From: Eucommia ulmoides
Lineage: Eukaryota; Streptophyta; Magnoliopsida; Garryales; Eucommiaceae
Length of the DNA: 64,000 nucleotides
Assembly: GCA_016647705.1 (NCBI GenBank)
Contig: CM028340.1
Coordinates: 11,423,001-11,487,000 of the forward strand
Direction: 5' to 3'
Of this stretch, positions 1-14,011 are shown one piece after another. The notes below the pieces were generated by a model, which saw nothing but the letters and a program-made list of their open reading frames with translations, was not told the DNA's origin and did no database searches. The translations under genes were made by a program, and so were the position numbers. Each line of letters starts with the position of its first letter. Position 1 is the stretch's first letter.

Positions 1-239
1 CAGTATATAAGCAGTGAAAATAAAGCAATATAGATAAGTTTCATCCAAATCCATCTAGTATAAAATCATACCAATCACCATAATAAATAATAAATCACCC
101 AATATAAGTAAAACACCATATCTCAAACACACATCTCAAACCACCACTCCACCACAACACACACTGGCTAGCCATAGTGATCGTTTTAACCTCACGATCG
201 GGAGTTGCAACGGTACCGTACCACCTGTAGGATTTACCC

Positions 240-350
240 TAACGGACACTCATCACTCTGCCGACGAAACAGATAATCATCACTCTACCGAAGCAGATAA
301 TCCATCACTCTGCCGAAGCAGATAATCATCACTCTGCCGAAGCAGATAGA
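240..350. repeat. About 27-bp tandem repeat inside LTR copy A
   Basis: Four imperfect units, each built on CATCACTCTGCCGAAGCAGA. The same repeat occurs in reverse orientation at about 10305-10430 in the partner LTR, so it belongs to the LTR family and is not locus specific. Confidence 0.85.
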
Positions 351-2058
351 TACTATAGTATCGTGAAATCAATAACATTGTCAAATTACGAATCAATAGC
401 ATCGTCTGATCAACAACATCGTCAAATTAATAACATCATCATCAAATCACAACGTAATGATATCGTTTAATCAACATCGTCAGATCACACATCCACCTCT
501 CTTTTCCAAAATCGACTTTTTATCCAAAAATTATATTTCTCACATTCTTTTAAAAGAAAACGTCTGATTTTACCCAAAACCACTTTTTCAATCTTTATTT
601 TTAGAAAAATAGATATTTTTCACTCTCTTTTAAAACCACCAAATCCAACGAAAAACCATTTTCACATTCTTTTCGAAAATTATCGTAATCTCACGAAAAT
701 CCATTTTACCAACTCACCCAAAACCTGCTTGATTCAAAAATTTTTAAAAGCATCTAATGTAAATACAATCATTTTCTATCATATATAGATATAAAAATAG
801 TTTGGCAAAAAGACAGTACACTCACCTGATTATCCGTTTTCGAAGACTTTAACCGCCTATCCTCTACCGGTACTCCGATGCCTACGAACCTAATAGTGAC
901 AGGGCCTAAATTAATATTTTATGAAAAAATGACCTAACCATGAAATGCAGGCCCTAATTTTAGTGATCTCCTATTCCCCATCTTTTATTATGAAATATTA
1001 CTATTCAACTAATATTACTCCATTACAGTTTAGTATATCAAATTTATTCATGTGAACGGTCTCACTATTTCCTATCGCCATTTCAATTTAAACAATTAAA
1101 TACATATATTAAAGAAGTTCAAAATTCTACCTTTCCCGGATTTTTCGATGGCCGCGAGATTGGATTTGTATTTCTATTGGGGGGTTTTGTGCAATTTTCC
1201 CTTTTTTTTTTTCTTTTTCTTCTTTTCCCGCTTCTTCTTCTCCCGCTTCTGTTTGTTGTTCAACAGCAGCTGCCGCCGACGACGAACCCCCGATCACGCC
1301 ATCTTCATTTACCGCGTCTGTCGGCCGGCCATCCCCAATCAATCATACACAAATACACACCCCCAAATGCCAAACACACTCATTCACCATCACTGTCGTC
1401 TGATTCGCAACACACACACGGCACCTACAACACACACACATACTGTCTGATGACCGACGCACACAACCGACGACGATACACGCACACACTCATCGGAGGA
1501 GCACACACACACCGTCAAGATTGAAGAACAACCACACACATGCACCACCGGACCTCAGAACAAAACACACACAATCACGCTCACCCCGTGAAGTCGACGG
1601 CACCCTCTCTGTCTCTACTCTCCACTGCGGCGACGACCACCTATAACGATAATAAACACACACACACACCCCTAATCACGTACCCACAACTGAACACTTA
1701 CATATACAACCAGAACTCATACTCCCACTCACCGACGACGACACCGTGACGATCGCCGATCATCCTCACCTTCTACGCACATACACACACCAACAATACT
1801 GAAGAATACACACACACAATTTACATGCACCGGCAACGATTGAACGGCCAACCGAAGGAACACCCACCGGCAATCTCTATTTTTTTTCATTTTTCCTGCA
1901 CCGGCGATCTCTCTCTCTACGATTTTTTCTATTTTTTATTTTGCCTCCCCCTTCAGACGTGTGTGTATGAGCGTCTATATAGATATAGAGATAATCGGCC
2001 GCGTGTCCTCTCCCATGCTCATTTGTTTACATGTTTAAGTATATGTATATATATATCT

Positions 2059-2065
2059 ACACACA

Positions 2066-2120
<55 letters not shown>
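2059..2120. repeat. (CA)n/(TA)n microsatellite
   Basis: About 50 bp of CA dinucleotides followed by a short TA run, within LTR copy A. Confidence 0.95.
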
Positions 2121-2121
<1 letters not shown>

Positions 2122-2357
2122 CACACACAAAAATCACAATTCCTTCGTGAGAAAGAATAGAAATTTTTTATTCAAAATTACACTAATTCCCCCCTCAATT
2201 CTCTTGAAGTTATTAATTAAGCCCAATTCTAGTTTTAATATTTTAAAAATTACAAATTAACCCCTAAACTTTTAAATTAAATAATAAATAATGCTATCCA
2301 CCCCGTTATTTTTGAAATATTATAAAATATGACTTAAATAAAAATCAAGGTCTTACA

Positions 2358-2631
2358 GTTATCTTCTGTCATCTACATATCCAAATCGTGAGCACGTTCA
2401 CCCAATCTCTAGATCTAAAATGGCAAGAGAGAGAGAGAGAGAAAAATGTGAGATTTCAAATTTCAAAATGGTTGTCCTCCATTGTCGGGTAACGCAGGCT
2501 AAAATGGTTGTCTTCAATTGCCACAACCACTATCAAGCCAAACCAATCTATTGTCTTAGTCGTTCAAATCATTCTCCACTGTCAATCCAAGCCACAACCT
2601 CCAAATCTAAATCACAAACAGGTTTTCCCAA
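2358..2631. other. Unassigned flank with degenerate repeat
   Basis: There is no credible gene. A stretch containing TGGTTGTCCTCCATTG (near 2469) and GGCTAAAATGGTTGTCTTC (near 2497) recurs at about 4100-4150 on the other side of the solo LTR, with a weaker third piece near 4180. The LTR thus landed in an older degenerate direct repeat. Confidence 0.6.
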
Positions 2632-4040
2632 TGATAGGTGTAATTTATCTATTTATTCCCAAAATGATTTTGATAGTTTTTGAGTATTTTTATAGCGTTT
2701 TATTATGTTTAATATGTTTTTATTCTTTTTTTTTATAAATTAGGTATTTGAGTTGAAAAGGGATGAAAACGGTCTTTAAACGATCATATCAGAAGCAAGA
2801 ACGGCAGAAGAACGGTGAAAAAAGAGCAAAAAGGAAAAGTTCAGAACCTGCAGCCCACCGCTGCTGCGGTGAAAATATAGAGAATTGCCTGCAGCCCACC
2901 GCTACAGCAGTGATCCTACCGCTGCAGCAGTCAAAATGCAAAGAGTTTGCTAAACTCCCCACCGCTGCAGCGGTCAATCAAACAGTAGCCTGCCGACCTT
3001 CCCACCACTGCAGCGGTAACTATACAGACAATTAAGATATTTTAGGATATTTTGTTGATATTTTTGGATCCTATTTATATCTTCTTTCTTTCCCCAACAC
3101 ACCGAGAACATTTTGGGAGTATTCTTGAGGGCTCCAAGACCAAATCCAAGAAGGAGATCACAAATTCAAGAAGAGGGAACAATATCGGAGCGGTTTAGCG
3201 AACGTAGATCTGTCCATTCTTCAAATAACGACTTTTTTCCTTTGGTTCTCTCTTCATTTCTTGAACCTTTTGTGGTATTTGTATATGTTTAACTTGTTTC
3301 TAGTTGTATATAGGGCTATGGCCACGTGAAACTAAACATATATTGTCTAGGGAGTGATTCACTCTATGAAAATGTTGTTTGAATCAATTAATGTTTTGTT
3401 AACGGTTGTTCATGTTTATCTGATTGTGTTTACCGTTTTGCCATGTTTATATACTTGTTATGATATATGAAGAATACAGGGTTTGATACTCGGGAGATGT
3501 AACCCAAATTCAGACTAGGGTTTAAACACAACGCGACGATCTAATAACCCGGAAGGGAGTTAAAAAATGTGCAATCCGTGACGTTGGGGCGAGACTCATG
3601 TGACCAAGTGTCGTATAGATGCTTAAGAAGGACTTCGGCGTTGATGTGAAATCACATATTCATTAATTTTACATTCAGGAGAGATAGTGAATAAGATTTC
3701 AATACCGAGATTGTCGGATAGGATGAATGTTGTTAATGTAAACTAGATTGAAATGAACAAGTTTAAGTGGACGAAGTTAATCTCTAGACAATTTACTCCC
3801 ATAAACGTTAATATTAGTATTATAGTATATTAGTATTATAAGTTTAATTAGTTTAGTATAATATTAATATAAAAAACTACATTTTTTATCGCCTAAATAA
3901 AGTTAGGTTATGATAATCGCGGTACTCAACGACCGTCTAATCTAATTCTTGTGGATACGACAACCCTAACTCTTTCAATCTATACTAAAACTTGACTCAT
4001 ACACTTGCGGTGAAAGTAGCGGCATATTTACACGCTACCA
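2632..4040 (+). mobile_element. Solo LTR, Ty3/gypsy Tat/Athila-like, family X copy 1
   Basis: The element begins TGATAGGTG and ends CGCTACCA, and is bordered by a perfect 5-bp duplication CCCAA (2627-2631 and 4041-4045). That combination supports a solo LTR of 1409 bp. The 3' part contains ACACTTGCGGTGAAAGTAG, a signature I associate with Tat/Athila-type LTR ends (family assignment is inference). A second copy of the same family lies at 18447-20647. The region 2850-3020 carries a cluster of CACCGCTGCAGCGGTG-like palindromes shared with that copy. Confidence 0.88.
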
Positions 4041-5039
4041 CCCAATCTCCAAATCTAAATAGTAAGAAAGAAACAGAGATAAAGGGATTTTATATCTGAA
4101 ACGGTTGTCCTCCATTGCCGTGTATCATCGGCTAAAATGGTTGTCTTCCACCGCCATCGTTTAGGTTGTTCGTCACAGTTGCTGCCAAATCTCCAGATCT
4201 AAAAAATGGCTATAGAGAGAGTGAGAGAGAGGTCATCTGGTTAAAATAGATATACGTGTTAATTTAGATTAGGGTCTCATAATTTATAGGAGGGTATAAA
4301 TATCTATTTATTAATTTAACTAACTGACAAAAAGTAGAAATAATAATAGAAGGATATTATAAAATCCTTTTTATTTAAAAGGTTTATTGAGGAAAAGAAA
4401 GTGTAAAATTTGGGCCAAAAAATAAAGAACCCATAAAAACATATAAGCTAAATTGCAGTTTGCATCTGATTTTAGTATAAGGAGATGAAAACTATTGAAT
4501 TATCCTACTATTTTTTAATTTATATTTTACATGTTTTGCAATATCTAGATATATTTGTTTTTATTTAATGTTGTTGGAATATTAGTCACAGTGATCGCGT
4601 AATGGATTGTATAATAATTTATACAAGTTAGAATAATATACATGTTGTGATTGATTATATGTCATTGAATTTATGTGATTTAGTGATTGATTATATATGA
4701 TTCAGTGATTCATTATATGTGACTCGGTGAATGATTATATGCCATTATGTACTAACCCTAACCAAAACGCTTGAGAGATTTATTTCATAGGGAAGCCACC
4801 AAGAAAAGAGTATAAGGGGGTGAAGATGGAGGTCTACAGATGGTAACTTAAGGTAATAACACTCTCAATATAAGATTGTGCACAAAAAACTATTCGGAAG
4901 CACGCACACTTTCATAAATGTTCCCTAGAGTTTCATATTGAATTTGGAAAAAAATTGGTTTAAAACTCGAGGTCGAAATATGTTAAAATCAGGTTACACA
5001 ATCACATAAAAATTATTTTTTGCGTGATTCAATCAACTA
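4041..5039. other. Unassigned AT-rich interval
   Basis: No gene is supported. It holds the second half of the degenerate repeat seen at 2400-2540 and, at about 4640-4745, a short tandem repeat of roughly 30 bp based on GATTGATTATATGTGATTCAGTG. Confidence 0.5.
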
Positions 5040-5513
5040 GGTGGCGTTTGGTTAGTTTTTTCACTTTTCCTATCCTACTTGGAATAGAATGGGATGGGAT
5101 GAAAATTTTGTTTCCTTTTAGGAACAGAATCGCGTTTGGTGATGACATAATTTTGTTTTCTTCTGGGAACAGAATTACATTTGGTAACGATATTATTCTA
5201 GAATTGTTCCTCAACAATTGTTCTTTCGTTTTTTTTAATTTCTTTCTTTAAATGTATGATAATAAATACACAATTACACCCAAAAAAAAATTAATTAAAA
5301 AATAAATTTCTAAATATTTTGACGCATTCGTTTTTTGGCTTAAAACATTTGTGTTGAATTTTCGAGTTCTTTGCTCAACTGTGTTTTGCCAAATTACAAG
5401 CTCGCTTCATTATGTGTTGATCTTCTCTCCTCTCTCTCTCTCTCTCTATAATTTAAACATAGTTTTTAGCCCGCATGTGTTTCTAGAGAAAGAAATTATT
5501 TGTACATTTCACT

Positions 5514-7198
5514 ATGGCGACTTCGATGCTTTTTGAGATTGAGAGTCCCTCCAAGGAGGAAGAAGACGGCCTTGCATGCAGTACAAAGAAGATGAAATGT
5601 GAAGAGGCCTTCCCTATTCCCGTCTCCACTATGATGGAAATGGAGTTGGAGGGAAAGGGTGTCCCCCCCCCCCCCCCCAAATCCTGGCTGGGGCGACTGC
5701 CTCAAACCCTATTGTCATTAATCTGGAGCAGGAGGAGGACATGATGGTGGAAATCTTAGAAAAAGTTCTTAAACCTTTCATCGCTCCAGATTCCATGTCG
5801 GAAATTCCAAATAAGGCTCTGCATGTCCCTCTAATAGACCAAGAATCTCCTTCTCTACCTAAATCTTTCAAAGATGCGCTAAATGGAAGGTAAAGAGAAG
5901 ACACAAAAAGGTACGAAGATGTTTTCTTCAACTTTGAGGGTGATCTGATAATGGAAACTGAGGGCCCTATAGCGGACTCTGAAATGGAAGGTATGGATTC
6001 TCTAATCCATAGTATCCATGTTCACCCTCAAATCCTAGCCAAAAGTAAGGGAAATAGCAAGATGTCTTGATCATTAAGCTAATAGGGCGGACCATTGGCT
6101 ATAAAATGCTATTATCTAGGGTTACTTCCATGGGAAAAACTCAAGGTAAGTTTGAATGATTGATCTTAACTATGGGTTTCTCATTCCTAAATTTGATAGA
6201 ATCTCTAATGCCTACCGAGTTCTCACTGAGAGACCTTGGGTAATGTTGGATCACTATCTCACAGTGAGAAAGTGGGAACCTAATTTCCAACCGGAAGAGG
6301 CCAAAGATTCTAAAACAGTTATGACCCTCCTATCTTATACTCTATCTGTAATCGTATTGGCAAACCCATAAAAATAGATGGAAACACACCTTCCTCTGTT
6401 AGGGAAAGATTTGCTCGTATTTGTGTTGAAGTTGATTTAGGTAAACTACTAAAACCTAAATTTAGATTTGAAGGAAACATTTATAAACTAGAATATGAAA
6501 GCATTCATAATTTATGTTTTCTTGTGGAAGAATTAATCACAGGCCAGAGTTCTGCCCGTTTAGGGTTATTTCAGGGGAGGTTCCTCCACTGGCACCTAAA
6601 AGTCTTGCAAGAACTCTGCTGATGCATGGCGATAACGGTAATACTAACCTAAGTTCCTCTGTTTTGTCTGATTTGATTCAAAATAGTACTATCAGTGATC
6701 ATGATCCTAGGGTAATAGGGACTGTTAGCAACCAAGAGGATGACTCTGAGTCTAACTATGGTCCCTAGTTACTAGTTAACAAACTAAATTTAACATGCAA
6801 AACAAGCTAAAAAATAAAGGGCCTCAAAAAATGTTTAACTATGTTTACAAAGATGTGGAAATTGGGCCTAACAAAGGAAAAAAGAACCCTAGATCTGAAT
6901 CCCAAAAAAAAAAAAAACTTTTTGGGCCCGCTATTTCAACTAAGCCCATTATGGATCAGGACCAAAAATCTAATCGCATTTTGGGTAAAGGGCCAGCCCT
7001 TTTGACCAAACTGGGGAAAAATAGAACTACCCTTTATAAAAGAAAGGCTAATCAAAATCTGGGGAAAGTGAAAGGCATCAATGAGCCTCTTAAAGGCTCT
7101 GCTCAGACTTATCACACCTCTATAATGCCTGTTACCTCATCTGACAAGCCTGTCACACTCGTGCATGGGAAGTTAGCCCAGGTCTATTTCCAATGACA
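5514..7198 (+). pseudogene. LINE ORF1 (Gag-like nucleic-acid-binding protein), broken
   Basis: The open reading starts at the ATG at 5514 and is broken by frameshifts near the C-run at about 5663-5676 and again downstream. At 6156-6371 there is a DUF4283-like segment (a tryptophan followed by a leucine/valine stretch, then KWEPNFQPE). At about 6511-6552 comes CFSCGRINHRPEFC, a C-X2-C-X4-H-X4-C zinc knuckle of the kind found in plant LINE ORF1. The later part is Lys/Ser/Pro-rich (6795-7196). In the family this protein binds element RNA. With several stops, no full product is expected. Confidence 0.75.
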
Positions 7199-7679
7199 GC
7201 CATTGGCCTCTTCTTCGAGGAGTAATAATTACCCATCTGGCTCCAAAACTAGCACCCCCATATCTGGTCAACCCTCATCTCCTTCATCATCTAAATATCT
7301 CTCTATTTCTCCCCTTCATTTGATAACCCTCCTCATTCTCTCTATTCTCATTCTTCCCTCACTACCCCTGACCCAAATCAATAGCCAAATCTAAACCTTC
7401 GTCGATTGTGTGGAAAGCCAAAAATTCCTCCTAGCGAAAAACCCTTTCTCCTACTTTCCAGAGCAGGAGGATGAGGTAACTCACGTCCTAGAGGTGTTCT
7501 GGATAGTGAATTCAGTCAAGCTGGTGGCGAGGAGTATAGAATGGGGTAAGTCCCAATCCCCATTCATGGAAGTGTTTGTGGAACCCATCCAAGCATAGGA
7601 GACAAGTTTGAGAAGGTGCAAACTTCTCCCAGGAGTGAAAGGTGTTGAGTTTCTCCTCTCCCTCTCTACATTTAGATCG

Positions 7680-8322
7680 ATGAAAATATTTTCTTGGAAT
7701 TATAGAGGTGCTAGAAATAACACGTTCAAAACCACCTTCATAGACCTTATGACCTCTCATAACCCTGATATTGTTATTCTCTTATAAACCAAAGCGAAGT
7801 TATCGTCCCTAGGTTTCTTCTTCAATAATCTGGATTTTTCCACCTTATGCCATATTGACCCCTAAGTCCGCATTGGAGGTATATAGGTTCTTTGGAAACT
7901 TGAGAAGGTTAACCTTTAAACTATCTCCCTGAAAGACCAGGCTATTTATGCGATGGTCAGTCGGAGCAACTATGATGATTGGCTCCTCTCGGCTGTTTAC
8001 GCTAATCTGAATCCTAGATTAAGAAAGGAGCTTTGGAAGGACATGAACGCTATGTATCAGGAAAACTCATTCTCGTGGATGGTGACTGGTGACTTCAACG
8101 AGATTACCTCCTAGAGCGAGAAAACGAGTCCCTGTAACTTGTCTAATGTTGCTCATATTAGAAAGTTCAACCATAACATGGATGATTGTGAGCTCAAGGA
8201 TCTTGGATCCAAGGGCCCGAAGATGACATGAACGAGAACTGTAAGAAATAACATAAGATTGGTAAAAGACTTGATTGAGTCGTGGTCAATGAAAATTGGA
8301 ACACTGTCTTTCCGAATAAGGG
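7680..8322 (+). pseudogene. LINE ORF2, endonuclease part, broken
   Basis: The ATG at 7680 starts MKIFSWNYRGARN, the hallmark beginning of the L1 apurinic/apyrimidinic endonuclease, which nicks target DNA for target-primed reverse transcription. Further on, VTGDFNEI at about 8083-8106 is the catalytic GDFN motif. In-frame stops occur within the first 40 residues and repeatedly afterwards, and the frame is cut by the LTR that starts at 8323. Confidence 0.8.
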
Positions 8323-8613
8323 TGTAAAGCCTAAATTGTAGAACATACGTCATAAATAGTTGCATTATAGAGCATTAGAAAATTTTAGGGTAAAAATTTT
8401 ATTGATTAAGATTCAAATCCAAAGTTAGGGGGTCAAATTGGGAATTTAGAAATATAAAAATTTAAACTTGAGATTTGAATTGGCAATTAAAAATCAAAAA
8501 GTAAAAATGTTAAGGGCAAAATTATAAATTTTGAAACTTTTTAAAATTGAAATTTACTGAAATTAAGATCTTAAAGAAATTGGAGGGAGGAAAGTGCAAT
8601 TTAACTATTTTTT

Positions 8614-8617
<4 letters not shown>

Positions 8618-8671
<54 letters not shown>

Positions 8672-8700
8672 AAAAAATATATATATATATATATATATAT
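8618..8700. repeat. (TA)n microsatellite
   Basis: Two long TA tracts separated by a short TTTTAAAAAA palindrome, inside LTR copy B. Confidence 0.95.
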
Positions 8701-9677
8701 AACCGTTGTGTGTGTGACGGACAATCAGCCGGCCAGAGGAGGCAGCGATCGAGGGGAGACGTGGCGTGCTTAGGATCAGATTAACCACTAAATCCATGCA
8801 ATAAATACCCCCTTATGCAAAGAAGTAATCAAATCTGGGGAAAAAATTAGAGAAATTCTAGAGAGAAAGGACCGGAGGAGGACGTCGGGGTTCTGTATCG
8901 ACGTTTCTCCGGTGAGCAGGGCGTGTGTCTCATGGTTGCATGTGTGTGTTCCTGTGGCTGCTGCTGTGTGCCTCTGCTTTGAAGCAATCGTGTGGGTTTT
9001 TCGGTGGTTCACTCGGCGGCCGTGGGGGTGAGATCGTCAACGGTGTGATCGTTGCCATCTGTCGCCGTCGTCTGAAGAGTATTTATGAGTATTTTCTCTT
9101 CTTATTTTGGTGGGTGTGCGCATGCAAGAGGATTGGGAGTTGGTCGAAAAATATTCGGCGGTGTGGGTGTCGATGACGTATGTCCGACGATTGTCATAGT
9201 GGTGTCGGTAGTGGGATATTTTGGTACGTTGTATGTGTATTTCAGTATGCATGTGCAGGTGGAATCTGTGATCTTGTGTGTTTCTGTGTGTGGGTGGTCG
9301 GCCATTGGTCGCTGGCCGGCAGTGATAGTGTGTGCGTGGGTGTGTTTTGTTCGTCAGGTAGGGAGGTATAGGGGTCGTCGGCTGCACTGTTGGGTCGCCG
9401 ACGGAGTGAGTGTGTGCGTGTGAGGACCGTGTATGTGTGTTTTGTTCAGTTCGCCGGTGGCGGCTACAGACGATGGAGGTGATCGGCGCTGTTGGGGCGT
9501 CAGTGTCAACGTGAATGTGTGTGTATGTGTGTGTGTGTTCGTTCGTTCAGCATTGTAGCGTGTGTGCGAGTGGTCGGCCAACTGCGACGGACGTGGGTTG
9601 TGTCGGCATGTGATCGGTAAGGGTGGTCGGCGGCGAGACCTTAAACAGAAAACAGGAAACTAGAAAAAAAAAAAAAA

Positions 9678-9782
<105 letters not shown>

Positions 9783-11099
9783 TATTAATTAAATTACACA
9801 AACAACCCAAATAAAAACCAAAAATTCATTTCGCGGCCATGAACGATTCGGAATGGATATCATTTTTCGTTAAATTTATTTTAGTTTTGTTAAATTAAAT
9901 TCTAGCATAAAAAATTTTGTAACTGGAATAGTAAATTTGGGATCATTCATATTACAAGATTTTTATACAATAATTAACGGAATGAAATTATCAGAATAAT
10001 AACAATTTTCATAAATAAAATATGAGGAATGGAAGTAGGAGGAACTTAGGGCCTGCATTACATGATTAGGTGATTTTACATAAAATATTAATATAGGCTC
10101 TGTCATTATTAGGTTCACAGGCATCGGCATCTAGATAGAGTGCGGTCAGTGTCCGTTTTGCAAAACAGATAACGAGGTGAGTGTACTGTCTTCTTGCCAA
10201 ATTATTTGTATACCTATCTATGATTAAAAATGGTTGTATTTAAATTAGATACTTTTAAAAAATTATGTGGTGAATTGACGATGTTGATTAGACAATATTA
10301 TTGAGTGATGTGATCCGCTTCGGCGGAGTGATGTTTATCCGCTTCGGCGGAGTGATGTTTATCTGCTTCGGCACAGTGATGTTAGATGTTTATACTGCGC
10401 AGTGAGTATCCGCTTCGGCAGAGTGATGGGTGTTCGTAGCAAGGCATATCCTACGGATGGTACGGTACCATTGCAACTCCCGATCGTGAGGTTAAAACGA
10501 CCACTATGGCTAGCCAGTGTGTGTTGTGATGGAGTAGTGGTTTGAGATGTGATGTTTTATTTATACATGGTGATTTATCATTTATTATGGTGATTGGTAT
10601 GATATTTATACTGGACGGTTTAAAAATGGAACTTATATATATACTTTATTTTCACTGCATATATTATAAAGACTTTTACAAGCTATGTGTCTATACACTT
10701 ATGCTTGATCCATATTTAAATGTTGTATTATCTAGAATGTATTATTATTTTAAAAATATTTTTATTAAGAAGGCAGTACACTCGCAGGTGAAATAGCTAG
10801 GAGTCGGTCCCCTACTGGCACTGGGTAGAGTCCGTCAATGGTATAGCGAGGGAGTATTTCGGGGAGGTACTGCCTAAGGCGAACCTAGGAGAGGTACATT
10901 GTTGTTTTTATCTTTCGTTATTATTAAAATTCAGGGACGGGTGTGTCCCTAGTTAGAGAAGATGTTTATGGCCTGATTTTGTGATTGTATAATTATGAAT
11001 GCATACTGTCGCTTTCTAGTTTGGTTTGTCGCTCAGGTAATGTCGTGTCGATGTCACGCCGGCCCTATAGGTGACGGGTGTCCGGGGTGGGGTGTGACA

Positions 11100-13990
11100 A
11101 CGGAAGTAGAAGTCCTACTTCGTATTTTCTCTAACCATTCTCTTTTATTAATTTACTGTTTGGGTTTATTCTCCCTCTTCCTCCCTTGGTTTAGACCATT
11201 TCGTTTTGAGGCAATGTGTCTCACTCATGATTCCTTTAAAGATCTTTTAAAAACTAACTAGGTTAATGATGATTCCTCCATAAATTTGAAACTCACTAAA
11301 TTCACGGACAATCTTAAAATTGGAACTCTAATGTGTTTGGGAACATTTTTAAAGCTAAAAGAAATTTACCAACAAGACTTAAATGCATCCAGATGGCCCA
11401 AGATAGAGGATCCTCCCATATTCTTAATCGACTTGAAAATGAGATCCAAAGAAGTTATAGAGATATCCTCCTTAAGGAAGAAATTCACTAATACCAAAAG
11501 TCTAGAATACAATAGATGAATTTGGGTTATAAAAATAACCAATTTTTCCACATTATGACTCTTCATAGAAGAAGGAAGAATAAAATCTCCATGCTTAAGT
11601 CCGATGGGTACTAGATCAATAATGAAGATAACTTAAAAACCTATGTTCAAAACTATTTCAGTAATCTATTTTCTAAAGATAATGTTAGTCATAGGACTAA
11701 ACTTCCAAATGTGTGTCCTATGATTGATGATGCTCTATATCTGACCCTAACTCGGGTGCCTTTGTTCCATGACATTTGGGAGTCCCTCAAATTCATGAAA
11801 GATCTTAAAGCTCCAGGCCCAGATAGGTACCAACCAATTTTCTTTAAGAGAAATTAGGGAGGTTGTGGGGAATGATTTGTAGTTTTATTCGTAACTATTT
11901 TCAAAATGATAGCATGCCCAGTGTTACTAATAAAACTTTGATTGCTCTCAACCCTAAAGTTGACTTACCTGAGAATATTACCTAGTTAAGGCCCATAAGT
12001 CTTGGCAACACCATGTTTAAAATAGTTACATAAATTATTGTGGAAAGAATTAGACCTTTGTTGAAAGACATCATTTGCCCTTACCAGAGTAGTTTCATTA
12101 TGGGGAAAATGAAGATGGATAATGTCATCATAAGTTAGGAATTAATCCACTCTCTAAGGAAATCTAAAAATAAAAAAAGTGGGATTATAATTAAATTAGA
12201 TCTTGATAAGCTTTCTCATCGTGTTAATTGGAGTTTTCTTATGGAAACTTTACTTATTTTAATTTTCCTTCCATGCTTATTAATCTCATTATGTCTTGTG
12301 TCTCCACCCCTTCCATTTCGGTCCTCTGGAATAGATAACCTTTTTAGGAATTCCAATCTTCCAGGGGTTTGAGGCAAGAGGATCCCATGTCCCCATACTT
12401 GTTCACTCTATGCATGGAACATTTATCCCATATCATCTATGATAGTGTGTATAAGGGTAATTGGAAAGGCCTTAAGGCTAGTAGAAATGGCCCTAGCATT
12501 TCTCATTTGGTTTTTGCTAATGATCTTGTGTTATTTGCGAAAGCCGAGGATAATCAATTTCAAAATATTCTGCATATTATTAATGATTTTTCCAATGGTT
12601 TTGGTCAAAAAATAAACTTCTCAAAATCTAAGTTGTTTGCTGCCCCTATGATTCCTTGTTGGAAAGCGAGAAATATCTGTAGGATCCTGAAAATTAGTCT
12701 AACGGAAGATTTGGGCACCTACCAAGGATTCCCCCTAATTCACGGTAGACTTAATTCTCTCCATATACATAATGTCATTCAAAAATGCAACGTAGGCTAT
12801 CCAACTGGAAAGCTAATATGTTATCAACCACGGGGAGAATGACACTTATTTAATCGGTGTTGTCTACTATACCTACTTACTCCATGCAAACCATTCCCAT
12901 CCCTCTAAAAGCCTGTGATAAGATAGATCGAATTAATCATAATTTTCTTTGGGGTGATAGCGATAATGATAAAAAAAAAATACCACCTTATTGATTGGGA
13001 TATAGTGTGTCAAAAACCTGAACATGGGGGCTTGGGCATCAAATCTGCGAGAATTAGCAATAGATCTTACTTTTCCAAATTGGGTTGGAAAATTGCTAAT
13101 AATAACCAAAGCTTATGGGCTAGAGTTATTCGGAATAAATATAATGTGGAAAATAGCCCAAATTCTTGGAAAAGAAAAAATGACAACTCTTACATTTGGA
13201 GAGGTATCTTGTCTACTAATGATATGTTAGAAAAACGCACTAAATGGAAAGTGAGTAATGGCATCACTACCAACCTATGGACTAATTGGTAGTGTGGTGA
13301 TAATCCCGTAGGTTTCCATGATACTCAAAATATGTCTGATCTCAAGGTGGCCGAAAATGTTATTGATGAAGGAAATTAGTACCTTAATCCTATCCTACGC
13401 TGCATTGATGATGATATTGAGAAGCAAATTCTTGAAATGAAACCTTTTTCTTTTGAGAAGATTGATAAGCCCCTTTAGCAACTTGAAAACTCTTGTGCTT
13501 TCTCTATCAAGTCTGTTTACCATCTTGAATTTCACTCGGATAGGAAGAATACGATAAGTAATTGGGGATGGATTTAGAAATTAAATTTCCACAAAACTTA
13601 AAGTTCTTTTTCTAGATTCTTTTTCATAATAGACTTGTCTCTAATTCTTTTAGAGCAAATAGAGGTAGTGACACATCTAGTCTCTATCAAAGATGTAATA
13701 ACGCTATTGAAAATATCGAACATACTCTTTGTTCTTGCCCTAAGGCTTCGGCTATTTGGGATGTGTGTGGCTTCCCGAATTTTAAGTATAATTCATCTCC
13801 CTATGATTTTTTGGATTGGGTTAAAAACACCTGAAAGGGAGTTTCCTAAACCATAAATTTTATATTTTTGTTGCTATCATTTGGGACGTTTGGAAAGATA
13901 TAAATAATGTGATCTTTAGAAATAATTGTTTATCCCAGATAAAAATCCTCTTCAGAATAAACAATTATACTAACGACTTAATCGAAACTT
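11100..13990 (+). pseudogene. LINE ORF2, reverse transcriptase and zinc-binding part, broken
   Basis: The reading resumes with EVEVLLRIFSNHS after the LTR. Recognisable RT pieces follow in order: LKAPGPDRYQ (about 11806-11835), PISLGNTMFK (about 11992-12021), QEDPMSPYLFTLCMEHLS (about 12375-12428), FANDLVLFAKAED (the catalytic FADD reads FAND, about 12511-12549), then GLGIKSARISNRSYFSKLGWKI (13030-13095). At about 13590-13830 comes a zf-RVT-like segment with ANRGSDTSSLYQRCNNAIENIEH. Stops and frameshifts are spread throughout, and the second catalytic Asp codon is changed to Asn, so the enzyme is dead. Confidence 0.85.
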
Positions 13991-14011
13991 TCCTAGAACC
14001 AAACTTCCTAA

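Larger units (their letters stand above)
1..2357 (-). mobile_element. Long Ty3/gypsy-type LTR, copy A (cut by window edge)
   Basis: On the minus strand this reads TGTAAGACC at 2357 and runs to the window edge. It aligns in inverted orientation with 8323-11099: the flanks of the GGCCGCGA motif near 1150, the triple CATCACTCTGCCGAAGCAG stretch near 250-350, the CTAGCCATAGTG and CGATCGGGAGTTGCAACGG blocks near 170-215, and the region near 840-960 all have counterparts. The first bases already match the partner's interior, so its end lies outside the window. No protein-coding domain is visible; open frames here are products of CA-rich and CT-rich repeats. LTR identity is inferred from the TGT...ACA ends of the complete partner. 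Confidence 0.7.

Noticed and set aside
1127-2160. Several open frames rich in His, Thr and Pro or poly-Phe
   Set aside because: They come from CA and CT simple repeats inside the LTR, overlap one another on both strands and have no domain.
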